Assembly (NCBI GenBank): GCA_963825425.1
Contig: CAWGTF010000013.1
Location: 402,780 to 466,779 of the forward strand
Origin: PALSA-607 sp963825425
GTDB lineage: Bacteria; Actinomycetota; Actinomycetes; Acidothermales; Acidothermaceae
Direction of reading: 5' to 3'
Length of the DNA: 64,000 nucleotides
Below the pieces are notes generated by a model that worked only from the letters and a program-made list of their open reading frames with translations, did no database searches and was not told the origin of the DNA. Below, piece by piece: positions 28,268 to 37,380 of the stretch. Positions within the stretch are counted from its first letter, which is position 1; every line of letters starts with the position of its first letter. Made by a program: the position numbers and the translations under genes.

Positions 28268-28311
28268 TGTTGCGGCAACAGTTTCTCTGAGCTTCGCTTC
28301 GCTTCGCTCAG
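28268..28311. terminator. Two hairpins between the unknown chemotaxis gene and cheB
   Basis: TGTTG/CAACA (28268-28280) and CTGAGC/GCTCAG (28287-28292 with 28306-28311). The loop of the second is made of TTCGC direct repeats, which themselves can extend the stem. They lie in the 202-bp gap inside the chemotaxis operon and may attenuate transcription into cheB or process the mRNA. Confidence 0.4.
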
Positions 28312-28333
28312 CCCTATCCCCGAGCTGACTGCG

Positions 28334-29224
28334 TCAGCCGAGAATCCCCACTGCCGTTTCCCACGGCGCCACCAACACCCCGTACGTCACCTCGTCGAGC
28401 AGGTCCTGCACGCCGACCGCCTGCAGGCAGCCACTGACGGAATTCCAGACGCCGCGCGCGGCGGTGGCCGCATCGACCCCGGAGATCCGCAGCGCCCGGA
28501 CCGCCTGGAACTGCGCAGCCGCGGCGGGGCGCAATCGACCGGCGAGGTAGCTTGCCCAGGTTGCCGCGTGCATGCGGCTGCTCCAGTCGGCCTCGACCGA
28601 ACCGGCCGCCGCGACGAGAACGCCCACTTCGTCTTTGGACAGGGTCGCGACGCGGGCCAAAATCGTGTGCAGGTCGCCACCATATGGCCCGAGATCAGCC
28701 GGAATCGGCGGCAGCCGACGGGCGGCCGCGATCCAGGGTGTCCTGAGCAAGCGTCGGACGTCCTCGGCCAGCCGAGGTCCGCCGTACGCCGCCGCGAGAG
28801 CATCACTACCTAGTGCCACGACGTGCGTCGGACTCTCGTCGAGAATGTCCAGGCGGAGCATCCGCAGCAAGTCGTCGAGGCTGCCAAACGATGCCGTGGT
28901 CAGGTCTCGGAGAACGGGCTCGAGTTCGCGGACGGCCGACTCGCTGACGTCCACCGCGTTCGCGGCCTCACCCAGAAGTTGCCCAACCGCCGACAACGCG
29001 TCGTCGAGGCGTCGCGGAGGCGTCAGTGCCGACACCTCGAGCCACGCCGCGGCACGCTGTGGATCGGTGACCTGCAAAGCGTCGAATCCGGACAGGTCGA
29101 GCGCCGGCTCACCGACCGTGCCCTGAAGGGCGAGCGCCTCGAGCAGGATGGTCGCGACCGCCGCGCCAGTCGGCAGGCGCGCGAGATCGAAGCCGACCGT
29201 CGGTGCATTGACGAGCGAGTACAC
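28334..29224 (-). CDS. Unknown protein encoded inside the chemotaxis cluster
   Basis: A 296-residue protein with no recognised domain. It is Ala/Leu-rich and probably helical, with neither signal peptide nor membrane helix. Segments include 'YSLVNAPTVGFDLARLPTGA', 'LEPVLRDLTTASFGSLDDLL', 'VEADWSSRMHAATWASYLAG' and the end 'LLDEVTYGVLVAPWETAVGI'. The GTG at 29224 follows GGAGG by 6 bases, so expression is well supported. It sits between cheW and cheB on the same strand. A helical scaffold or CheA/CheW accessory role is inference only. Codon use resembles that of its neighbours. Confidence 0.8.
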   Translation of the reverse strand: MYSLVNAPTVGFDLARLPTGAAVATILLEALALQGTVGEPALDLSGFDALQVTDPQRAAAWLEVSALTPPRRLDDALSAVGQLLGEAANAVDVSESAVRELEPVLRDLTTASFGSLDDLLRMLRLDILDESPTHVVALGSDALAAAYGGPRLAEDVRRLLRTPWIAAARRLPPIPADLGPYGGDLHTILARVATLSKDEVGVLVAAAGSVEADWSSRMHAATWASYLAGRLRPAAAAQFQAVRALRISGVDAATAARGVWNSVSGCLQAVGVQDLLDEVTYGVLVAPWETAVGILG

Positions 29225-29377
29225 CGAACCCCTCCGGAACCATCGAACGAAAACCCGTGGCTCGAGGTAGCGGTCGTGATGACCTGCCCCGCGCAGCTGA
29301 GGTTCCTGATGGTCCCACTTACTGGGGTCCGCGCGAGACGGCCGACCGGGCGAACCCTGGCTCAGAGCGCCCCGGTA

Positions 29378-29812
29378 TTAGACGGCGATACCGATATCGG
29401 CCGCGCGAGCGACGTCAAGCACCAGGAGCAACGCGCCCTCGAGCTTGTATGCGCCGGTCACCAGCGTTGCGCCGGGACCCGTCATCGTCTCGGGCGGCTC
29501 CTCGAACTGTTCGGAGGACACGTGGGCGACGTCCCCGATCGCATCGACCAGCAGGCTCACCGGCTCATCGTCAACCCTGACGACGACGTTCATCGGCAGG
29601 ACGCCGTCGGCGCGCGGAGGCAAGCCGAGCCGCGTGCGTAGGTCGACGGCGGTGACGACCTCGCCGCGCAGATTGATGAGTCCAGCGGCGCCATGGCCGG
29701 CTAGCGGAACGGCGGTCATTTCCTGGTAACGGATGACTTCTTGCACCTTGTGTACCTCTACGCCGAATAGCAACGCGTCGATCGTGAAGGTGGCGAACTG
29801 CCGCAGCTCCAT
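29378..29812 (-). CDS. cheW: CheW coupling protein
   Basis: A 144-residue adaptor linking receptors to CheA. SH3-like subdomains carry 'QFATFTIDALLFGVEVHKVQ', 'GLINLRGEVVTAVDLRTRLG' (the conserved NxRG motif) and 'VSLLVDAIGDVAHVS'. The ATG at 29812 ('MELRQFATF') abuts the cheA stop (29814-29816), so translation is probably coupled. The C-terminus 'LLVLDVARAADIGIAV' is normal in length. Confidence 0.94.
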   Translation of the reverse strand: MELRQFATFTIDALLFGVEVHKVQEVIRYQEMTAVPLAGHGAAGLINLRGEVVTAVDLRTRLGLPPRADGVLPMNVVVRVDDEPVSLLVDAIGDVAHVSSEQFEEPPETMTGPGATLVTGAYKLEGALLLVLDVARAADIGIAV

Positions 29813-29813
29813 A

Positions 29814-32551
29814 TCAGGACCCCAAGCCAACGTAGGTGTCTTCCGTGTAGTCCCCGTAGGGCGACACGTCTGCCGCGCCTGCAGCAGCTACTGCGTCGAA
29901 AAAGCGCGGGTCCGTGGCCATGATGGCCTGCTCCATATCGAGGAGCTCGGTCACCAATTCTTGGACGACGACCACCCCGGAGACACCGAACGCGGAAACA
30001 TCTCCCCGCGACGCCGGAGCCTCAGTCGCGATGTCGACCACAGCGTCGACAACCAAGCCCACACTGCGACGGCCCTGCGTGTACACAATCACCTTCAGCT
30101 GCGACACCTTCAGCTGCGAGCCAGCATCGGATACCGACTGCTCGCCCAGCATCGTGGAGAGACGTCCGAGCGGCAGCAACTGACCGCGGTACTGCACGAC
30201 CTCGCGCTGACCGACGTGTTCGACTCGGTCCAGCGAAATCTCTTCCAGCCGGGTCACCATCGAGAGCGGGACGCCGAGTCGACGGTCGCCGACCGCGACG
30301 ACGAGCAACGGCTCTGGACCCTCGACGACAGCAGTGGTCACCAGCTGCCGCTCGTGCTCCATGGCCGAGTCGCTCTCGCGTACCACGTGCGCGCGACGTG
30401 CCAATGCGCGGACGTCGAGGATGAGCGCTACTCGACCGTCGCCAAGAATTGTCGCGCCGGAGTAGGTACCGATTCCCTTGAGCTGCCGCGACAACGGCTT
30501 GACGACGATTTCCTCAGTGTTCAGCACGCGATCGACAACGAGACCGAATCGACGCCCGTCCGCCTGGAGGACAAGGATGTAGACGGACTCGTCAACGTGC
30601 GGCGCGTCTGTCAGATCGAGGACGTGATCAAGCCAGACGAGCGGGATCAGGGTGCCGCGCAACCGGAAGACCGGCGCACCCGAGAGGTACTCGACGCCAG
30701 CTCTTGCCTCTTCTCCTTCAAGGCACAGCAACTCGTCAAGGCTGACCTGCGGAACCGCGTAGCGCTCACCGGAGCACTCGACGGTTAGCGCCGGAATGAT
30801 CGCCAGCGTCAATGGAATCTTGATCTTCAACGTCGTGCCGAGCCCTGTTTCGCTCGAGATGTCGACCGTGCCGCCGATCTTCTCGACGTTCGTGCGGACG
30901 ACGTCCATGCCGACGCCTCGACCCGACATGTTCGTCACTTTGGCCGCCGTCGAGAAGCCCGGTACGAAGATGAGATTGATGATCTCGCGCGGCGGCATCG
31001 CACGCAGTTGCTCGACCGTCGCCAGGCCGCGCTCGATCGCCTTCGTTGCGATGCGCGCCGGATCGATGCCCGCGCCGTCGTCGCTGATTTCGATATTGAC
31101 CTGGCCGCCCTCATGGAACGCGCGCATCGTCAAGGTGCCTTCAGCCGGTTTGCCAGCGGCGACACGGGTTTCAGGAGCTTCGATCCCGTGGTCGATCGCA
31201 TTCCGGACGAGGTGTGTCAGCGGATCCTTGATTGCCTCGAGGATCGTCTTGTCCAGCTCGGTGTCGCGACCCTCGAGAACGAGCCGGACCTCGCGACCGC
31301 ATGCGACCGACACGTCACGCACGAGGCGCGGCAGCTTGTTCCAGACGGTGTCGATCGGCTGCATCCGGGTCTTCATGACCCCCGCCTGGAGCTCGCTGAC
31401 CAACAGGTTCAGTCGCTGCGACGAACGCTGCATGCCAACGTCTGCGCGGGCTGCGGCCGTCGCGACGATTTGATTGCGGGTGAGTACGAGTTCGCCGACG
31501 AGACGCATGAGGGTGTCGAGCAAGTTCACGTCGACCCGCAGCGTTGACTCGCTGACCGAGCCGCCAGACCGCGCATCAGCCTGGGCGACGGCCTGGAGTT
31601 CAAGCGCCTCGCGCACCTGGTCGGGGGTGGCCTGGCCGTGATCGATGAGGATCTCGCCAAGCGGACGGTCGTCGCCAAGCTGCTGCTCGAGCATCGCGAC
31701 CGCAACGTCCTCGGGGGCGATATCGGCACGTTGCTGGAGCAGCTCGCCTAGCAGCGGGACGTTCGCGGGTGGGTTCGCCGGTGCAGCGGGGGCGGCTCCG
31801 TTCGCCTTGCGGGCGGCACGCGCCGCTTTGATGTCGTGTTTGGCAACCTGCTCGGTGGGCTGCTCGGTGGGCTGCTCGGTGGGCGGCTCACCGACCGGCT
31901 GGGCATCCGTCGCGCGGCGTCGCGGCCGGGCCGTCGACTTCGCAGCCGTCGGGGCATTGGCACTTGGCGTCGCCGATCCGGGCGTGCCCGATGCCGGTGT
32001 ACTCGAAGCCGGTGTACTCGAAGCCGATGCACTCGAAGCCGGTGCACTCGAAGCCGGGTGCTCGATGAAGCAGCCTGGGCAGTCGCCTTGGTCGGTCTGC
32101 CACGGGTCGCTGCGCTGGCGCCGTCTGCGACGGCCGCGCCGGCGGTTGCTAGCTCTGCCTCCGGGAGCGGGGTCTGCAAGGCGGTGAGTCGCGCCACGAG
32201 GTCCGTGTAGTCGCGGTCGTCTTCGACGCCGGTCGCCTCAATCGCGGCCAGGATGCCGCGGACCGCGTCAACGAGTTCCAAGAGCCCGGTCGCGCGCTCC
32301 TGCGTCAACCGCAGGCCGCCGTCGCGCAGGCGCGCGAGCAGGCCCTCGCCCGCGTGCGTCAGGACCTCGAGCTTCCCGAACGCCAGGAAGCCGCTCGTCC
32401 CCTTGATCGTGTGGATCGTGCGAAAGATGCTCTGGAGCAGCGGGTGGGCGTCAGGCTCCTGCTCGAGCGCAACCAGGTCACGGTCGAGTTGGTCGAGGTT
32501 CTCGTAGCTCTCTACGAGGAACTCGCGCACGATCTCGTCGAACTCGTCCAT
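29814..32551 (-). CDS. cheA: CheA histidine kinase with two CheW-like domains, one frame break
   Basis: Chemotaxis kinase of about 912 residues. P1 Hpt domain with phospho-His in 'IHTIKGTSGFLAFGK'. Then a long linker of Ala/Ser/Thr/Pro repeats and 'PTEQ' repeats, followed by two helix-turn motifs of the form LGE-x2-L...Q ('LGEILIDHGQATPDQVREAL'). P3 dimerisation; P4 kinase with 'HLVRNAIDHGIE' (N box), 'DDGAGIDP' and 'GRGVGMDVV'; P5 CheW-like domain; then a second CheW-like domain ('RLGVPLSMVTRLEEI'). One C is missing near 32058 in the linker; with it the frame is continuous. The ATG at 32551 has GGAGGAG upstream. A sigma-28-like promoter is at 32639-32666. Confidence 0.94.
31847..32060. repeat. 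Tandem coding repeats in the CheA linker
   Basis: Three 15-bp repeats (31847-31895 region) encode 'PTEQ'-like units. About five imperfect 15- and 18-bp repeats (31985-32060) encode Ala-Ser-Ser-Thr-Pro units. Slippage at the C run by 32058 probably caused the frame break. Such a linker would tether P1 flexibly. Confidence 0.6.
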
Positions 32552-32638
32552 TCACGCTCCTCCGCTGTCCGGGTCGCGTTCCGCGAACGCTCGCCGAGGT
32601 GTCGCGTCCCACGACGGCCGCACGGCACGACGATCAGT

Positions 32639-32666
32639 GCATCGGCCGTTCTTCGAAACAACTGAG
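32639..32666 (-). promoter_or_regulatory. Sigma-28-type promoter for the cheA operon
   Basis: Minus strand: -35 CTCAG (32666-32662), 15-nt spacer, -10 GCCGATGC (32646-32639), about 90 bp before the cheA ATG. Same spacing as the site at 26007-26034. Confidence 0.65.
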
Positions 32667-32690
32667 CCTCAAATTGCGACTGAGCTCGGG

Positions 32691-33653
32691 TCAGGGGCTA
32701 GCCGGGCCCTGCGCAGCGGCGTCGATCTCCCCCAAGCCGGCCCAGGGCAGCTGAGCTGGGGCCGCAGCGGCGCCCTCCGGGCAGTGCGCCCGCATCTCGC
32801 ACCAGCCACACCGCGAGCCGGGCCTTGGCGCGAACATGTCCCCACCCACTGGAGCCGTCGCGCCCTGCGCATCGGATGCCTGCGCCTGGAGGCTCTGCGC
32901 CTGGGAGGTATCCGCCACAAAGGCGCTGGTGGCGGCTTGCGCCTCGTCGGCGATCTGCTCCGCTCGCCGCAGCTGGCGTTGCAGCGATTCGTCCGTGTGC
33001 TCGAACGCATGCACCTCGCCGCTGGGCAGGTGATGCAACTCGACCCGCAGGCAGCGCCGCCGCAACGTCGCCGCGCCCGCGATGGCGTACAGGGCGAGCG
33101 CCATCGAGCCACGGGTGTCGTCGACTGTCAGCGGGCGCCGGCCGGTCTTGTAGTCGACCACCACCAGCTCACCGCCTCGGTCATCGAGCCGGTCGACGCG
33201 ACCGGAGAGGGCGAGCCGGTTCGTGCGTGCGGCGATGGTGCGCTCGACCCCTAATGGTTCGCGGGCGGGATCGAGGGTTGCGACATAGCGCTGGACCATC
33301 GCGCGCCCGCGCCCGAGCCAGGCACCCGATTGCGCGGAATCGCGAAAACCCTCGGCCGACCACCCGGCGTCCAGCAACTGCCCCACGGCAGCGACCGTGC
33401 GCTCCGCTCGGGGCAGCCGCCACCACCCGGCGAGCGCGCTGTGGACACCCGCACCGAAGCTGTTGTGCGCCCACGGCGGTCCGGCTGACGGGCGGGGCCG
33501 GTCAAGGTAGGTCAGCCGGTAGCGCCGTGGGCAGTCGACCCACGAAGTGAGCCGGGACGGCGTGCAGGCGAAGAGCCGTTGCGGCATCCCTGCGAGACCG
33601 AGCTGCTCGGGGGGTGGAGTGGGTGCGGCCGTGACGGCGGGTTGCACGCTCAT
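32691..33653 (-). CDS. RecB-family PD-(D/E)XK nuclease with Fe-S-type cysteines
   Basis: A stand-alone exonuclease-like protein of about 320 residues. 'TPSRLTSWVDCPRRYRLTYL' carries the first Cys. Active-site residues lie in 'GRVDRLDDRGGELVVVDYK' (Asp ... Asp-x-Lys). The last three Cys are in 'RCGWCEMRAHC', forming the C...CxxC...C staple of AddB/Cas4-like nucleases. There is no helicase domain. Start ATG at 33653; another Met at 33662 is in frame. It lies downstream of the chemotaxis genes but is divergent from the chemoreceptor and probably unrelated to chemotaxis. Similar single-domain nucleases are common in actinobacteria. Confidence 0.85.
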   Translation of the reverse strand: MSVQPAVTAAPTPPPEQLGLAGMPQRLFACTPSRLTSWVDCPRRYRLTYLDRPRPSAGPPWAHNSFGAGVHSALAGWWRLPRAERTVAAVGQLLDAGWSAEGFRDSAQSGAWLGRGRAMVQRYVATLDPAREPLGVERTIAARTNRLALSGRVDRLDDRGGELVVVDYKTGRRPLTVDDTRGSMALALYAIAGAATLRRRCLRVELHHLPSGEVHAFEHTDESLQRQLRRAEQIADEAQAATSAFVADTSQAQSLQAQASDAQGATAPVGGDMFAPRPGSRCGWCEMRAHCPEGAAAAPAQLPWAGLGEIDAAAQGPASP

Positions 33654-33819
33654 GCCTGCCATCGTCCCCCCCGCGGCCGACAGTCCGGCGCAATCAGAGA
33701 CCCGGCCGGCGAGCCGGTGCCGCCGATCGCCGTTCCAGCGCTCAGCTTCGGCCCACCTTGTGCCGAAGGACACACACAGGCGCCCCGGCCGTGCGGGCGC
33801 GCGTGATCTGGAGGCACCG

Positions 33820-35004
33820 ATGAAGCTTGTGCACAAGGCTGCTGCAACGGCGGTAGGCGGCTTCGTCGCGGTCGGTGGTGTCAGCTTCATCGTCTTGTCG
33901 AAGGCCGACACGGCGCTACACCACATGCGAGCCGGCGCGGTCTCTGCAAGTGCCGTCAGCGCAGCGCGCAGCGACGTGGTGGCGGCCACCATCTGTCTGC
34001 TCGTCGGGCTGCTGCTCGTCTTCGTCGCCCTGGGTCTCTGGCTGCGCCACGATGTCCTCCGACCGCTTGAGATATTGCGTGGCCGGATGGCCGATATCGC
34101 GGACGGCGACGGTGACCTCACCCGTCGTCTCGCATTCCACCGTGCCGACGAGATCGGCAGTCTGGCGGGCGAGTTCGATCGCTTCGTCATCGGCGTGCAA
34201 TCCCTGGTCGGCAAGGTCGCCGGGACCGCCGCGGGTCTCGCATCGTCCGCCGCGAGTCTGTCTGCAACGTCAGAACAAATCGCTGCATCGGCTCACGACG
34301 CAACCCGTCGGGCCGAGAGCGCTTCGAGTGCCGCTGAGCAAGTCAGCAGCAATGTCGCCAGCGTCGCGGGCGCAGCCGAGGAGATGGGCTCCTCGATCCG
34401 CGAGATCGCCCACAACGCACACCGTGCCGCCGGCGTCGCCATCGACGCAGTGAGCATGGCCGATACAACCAATGCCGCGATTTCCAGGCTTGGTGAGTCG
34501 TCGCTCGATATCGGCAGCGTCGTCAAGCTCATCACGGAAATTGCGCAGCAAACGAATCTGCTCGCCCTGAACGCGACCATCGAAGCGGCGCGGGCCGGCG
34601 AAGCGGGCAAGGGATTCGCGGTCGTCGCGGACGAGGTCAAGGACCTCGCACAGGAAACCGCAAGGGCTACCGACGACATCTCTCGCCGCATCGAATCGGT
34701 ACGTAACGATTCGCGCGACGCGATCGCTGCGATCGAGGCGATTCGGGTCGTCATCAGTCAGATCAGCGACTACCAGGTGACGATCGCGTCCGCCGTCGAG
34801 GAGCAGTCGGCGACGACCAGCGAGATGGGTCGCGGATTCACTGAGGTGGCGACTGGCAGCGCGGAGATCGCCCGGTCGATCGCCGGCGTCGCGAGCGCTT
34901 CCTCGACGACGTTGACCAGCGTTGCGTCAGCGCGGGTCACGACCGCCGAACTGAGCAAGGTTGCCGACGAACTGAAGTCGCTGGTCTCGCGCTTCACGTA
35001 CTGA
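33820..35004 (+). CDS. Methyl-accepting chemotaxis protein with minimal sensor region
   Basis: A 394-residue chemoreceptor. TM1 about residues 8-26, a loop of only about 25 residues, TM2 about 53-75, HAMP ('RPLEILRGRMADIADGDGDL'), then a long coiled coil with the CheA/CheW-binding tip around 'QQTNLLALNATIEAARAG'. No ligand-binding domain fits between the membrane helices, so it may sense membrane or energy state, or work through a partner. The ATG at 33820 has GGAGG 5 bases upstream. No C-terminal CheR-docking pentapeptide is seen. A weak sigma-28-like site (CTCAG, 16-nt spacer, GCCGAAGG) lies at 33741-33769. Confidence 0.93.
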   Translation: MKLVHKAAATAVGGFVAVGGVSFIVLSKADTALHHMRAGAVSASAVSAARSDVVAATICLLVGLLLVFVALGLWLRHDVLRPLEILRGRMADIADGDGDLTRRLAFHRADEIGSLAGEFDRFVIGVQSLVGKVAGTAAGLASSAASLSATSEQIAASAHDATRRAESASSAAEQVSSNVASVAGAAEEMGSSIREIAHNAHRAAGVAIDAVSMADTTNAAISRLGESSLDIGSVVKLITEIAQQTNLLALNATIEAARAGEAGKGFAVVADEVKDLAQETARATDDISRRIESVRNDSRDAIAAIEAIRVVISQISDYQVTIASAVEEQSATTSEMGRGFTEVATGSAEIARSIAGVASASSTTLTSVASARVTTAELSKVADELKSLVSRFTY

Positions 35005-35010
35005 GGTCCG

Positions 35011-35862
35011 TCACATACTGACGTCGGCAGCACGCAGCGGGCGGTGACCACGCGCCATCTCGATGACCTGGTCGAGATCTCGGACCCTCCCTTGCACACC
35101 ACCGTCGGCGACGCGACGCGCGATCGCGCTGACCGGAATCGGCTCGTTCGCCGCGACGACGACGAGGTTGCCGTGCCGACGGCCGCGAAGGACGCCTGGC
35201 TCTGAGATCACTGCCACGTCACTAAACGCCTCCAGAACCGTCGCCAGTTCCACTCCGGTTGTGGCGAAGGGTGCGCGATCCGCAATGTTCATGACGTAGA
35301 CACCATGAGAGCGAAGGCATTCCTGCACCCGCGTCGCGCACTCGACCGTACGCAAGCTCGCCGGCACCACGGCGTCCCGAAATGCATCGCGGACCACGAG
35401 ATCGCATGAAGCATCCCGTATCGCGGCGAGTCCGGCGCTCGCGTCACCGACCCTGACCCGCAGCCGCCGGCTGCGGTGCCACGGCAGCTGCAGTCGGACG
35501 AGATCGACAAGCGCGCCGTCGATTTCGAACACGATCTGCGTCGACTGCGGGCGGGTCGCCATGACGTAGCGCGCGAGTGTCAACGCGCCACCACCGAGGT
35601 GCACGGTGTCGACGCGGCGGCCGTCGGGCGCAACGCAGTCAATAACGTCACCGATCCAACGCACGTACTCGAACTCCAACGACGTCGGATCGTCGAGATC
35701 GACGTGCGAGGTCTCGACGCCGTCGAGCAATAGCGTCCATGCATCGCGCCGGGAATCGTCGCGAACCAATGTCGCGATCGCGGTATCGACCGGAAAGGTC
35801 TCGCTGTTCGCCCGGCGTCCACCACTGGGCTTAGTTCGCGGCAACGAACTTCGCGATGCCAT
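35011..35862 (-). CDS. Spermidine synthase-like protein
   Basis: A 283-residue SpeE-fold methyltransferase-like protein. It has 'TVHLGGGALTLARYVMATRP' (Rossmann glycine loop), 'IVFEIDGALVDLVRLQL' (acidic residue after beta 2), and 'LRVRVGDASAGLAAIRDASC' with 'DLVVRDAFRD' following. Actinobacterial paralogues of this kind lack clear polyamine specificity, so the substrate is unknown. It overlaps the end of marC by 32 bp. The ATG at 35862 gives a basic N-terminus; a later start is possible. Convergent with the chemoreceptor gene (7 bp). Confidence 0.8.
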   Translation of the reverse strand: MASRSSLPRTKPSGGRRANSETFPVDTAIATLVRDDSRRDAWTLLLDGVETSHVDLDDPTSLEFEYVRWIGDVIDCVAPDGRRVDTVHLGGGALTLARYVMATRPQSTQIVFEIDGALVDLVRLQLPWHRSRRLRVRVGDASAGLAAIRDASCDLVVRDAFRDAVVPASLRTVECATRVQECLRSHGVYVMNIADRAPFATTGVELATVLEAFSDVAVISEPGVLRGRRHGNLVVVAANEPIPVSAIARRVADGGVQGRVRDLDQVIEMARGHRPLRAADVSM

Positions 35863-36445
35863 CGGCGGCGAGCTGCACCGCGATCGAGGAGAGCAATAAT
35901 CCGGCGATCCGGGTCAGCAGCGTTACTCCGCTGCGGCGGAGCACCCGCAAGATCACAGTCGAGAATCGCAACGTCAACCACAGCACGACGTGGACCGCGA
36001 TGATGCCAGCTGCGAGGGCAACTGCTTCCTGCTCGTGGTGTACCGACTTGGCGAACACGATCGTCGCCGCGATCGCACCAGGTCCGGCCAACAGCGGCGT
36101 GCCGAGCGGCACCATCGACACGTTCACGTCGTCGTTGCGGGCGTGGTCGTTCCCCCAGCCCATCAAGAGTTCGAGGGCCACCAGTAGCAGTAGCAAACCG
36201 CCGGCGACTTGCAGTGCGGGGAGCGTTACGTGCAGGTACTGCAGCACCTGCTGACCGAACAGCGCGAACACCACGATGACGGTGAGCGCGGTGAGGACGG
36301 CCAGGTCGGCACTGCGGTTGCGAGCCTTGCGGGCGTAAGAGCCGGTCAATGAAAGGAAGACCGGCACCGAACCCGGCGGGTCCATGATGACGAGCAGTGT
36401 GACGAACACTTCGCCAAAGAACCGCGCGTCGAACCACGCGCTCAT
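35831..36445 (-). CDS. MarC family integral membrane protein
   Basis: A 204-residue protein of the MarC/UPF0056 family with about six membrane helices. Conserved pieces: 'LVIMDPPGSVPVFLSLT' (family signature), 'ALTVIVVFALFGQQVL', 'GGLLLLLVALELLMG', 'PLGTPLLAGPGAIAATIVF', and 'RIAGLLLSSIAVQLAADGI'. Function is unresolved; MarC is no longer thought to cause multidrug resistance. The ATG overlaps the PHP gene stop as ATGA, making an operon with the PHP phosphatase upstream. Confidence 0.93.
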   Translation of the reverse strand: MSAWFDARFFGEVFVTLLVIMDPPGSVPVFLSLTGSYARKARNRSADLAVLTALTVIVVFALFGQQVLQYLHVTLPALQVAGGLLLLLVALELLMGWGNDHARNDDVNVSMVPLGTPLLAGPGAIAATIVFAKSVHHEQEAVALAAGIIAVHVVLWLTLRFSTVILRVLRRSGVTLLTRIAGLLLSSIAVQLAADGIAKFVAAN

Positions 36446-37320
36446 CGGCTGAACACCTTCCCTTGCGCACGATGGAGAAGGGCCTCGAAGACCTCCGGGT
36501 CGGTCGTGTTCGCACCGATCTGGACCGCCTTCACGGATCCGTGGTAGTCACTCGATCCGGTGACCAGCAAGCCAAGGGCGCTCGCGAATGCCCGCAACCG
36601 TTCGCGAGTCGACTCGTCGTGATCAGGGTGGTCAACCTCCAGCCCGTCGAGACCAGCGGACGCAAACGTCTCGATCGCCTCCTCGTCGACGACGGCGCCG
36701 CGCGAGGACGCAGCCGGATGCGCGAATACGGTCACTCCCCCGGCGGCGTGGACCAAGTCGATCGCGCGCGCGGGAGTCAGCGAGTACTTCTCGACGTAGG
36801 CTCGCCCGCCGTTCGCGATCCAGTCGGGCACGAACGCCGCAGGTATATCGGGCACCACTCCTGCGACCACCAGTGCCTGCGCGATATGAGGACGGCCCAC
36901 CGCGCCGTCCCCTGCAATGGCACTGACCTGCTGCCACGTGACGGGAGCCCCGAGCTCGACCAGTTTGTCGACCATCGCCTTCGCACGCCTGATCCGATCG
37001 GTGCGCAACAGCTCCAGTTCAGCCGCAAGCGGCGCATTCGCGGAGTCGAAGAGATACCCGAGTAGATGCAAGCTGACGTCGCCGAGGATGCAGGAAAGCT
37101 CGACTCCTGGGACGACGACGAACGGGCGGTCCGGCGAACCGACGAGTCGCTCGACCGCGGCCGCGGCATCGTGGTAGCCAGCGATTGTGTCGTGGTCGGT
37201 CAGGGCGATGCCGTCAAGAGGCGCGCCCTCGAGGGCGAGCGCCCATGCCTTGCGAACGAGGTCCCCGGGCGGATCGGTGCCATCGGACGCGTCGCTGTGC
37301 ACGTGGAGGTCAATCCGCAT
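36442..37320 (-). CDS. PHP-domain phosphoesterase (RNase AM / 3',5'-nucleotide phosphatase type)
   Basis: A 292-residue trinuclear-metal phosphoesterase. Metal motifs: 'DLHVHSDASDGTDPP', 'LTDHDTIAGY', 'VPGVELSCI', 'LHLLGYLF', 'GRPHIAQAL', 'VFAHPA' and 'TGSSDYHG'. This is the YciV/RNase AM arrangement, which hydrolyses 3',5'-bisphosphonucleotides and trims rRNA 5' ends in E. coli. The ATG at 37320 ('MRIDLHVHS') is preferred over one 7 codons upstream. Operon with marC. Confidence 0.92.
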   Translation of the reverse strand: MRIDLHVHSDASDGTDPPGDLVRKAWALALEGAPLDGIALTDHDTIAGYHDAAAAVERLVGSPDRPFVVVPGVELSCILGDVSLHLLGYLFDSANAPLAAELELLRTDRIRRAKAMVDKLVELGAPVTWQQVSAIAGDGAVGRPHIAQALVVAGVVPDIPAAFVPDWIANGGRAYVEKYSLTPARAIDLVHAAGGVTVFAHPAASSRGAVVDEEAIETFASAGLDGLEVDHPDHDESTRERLRAFASALGLLVTGSSDYHGSVKAVQIGANTTDPEVFEALLHRAQGKVFSR

Positions 37321-37380
37321 GCGGGCTCGCGCCGTCCTCATCGTCGACGTCGGATGGCCGACCGACCAGCCGTCCTCAGG

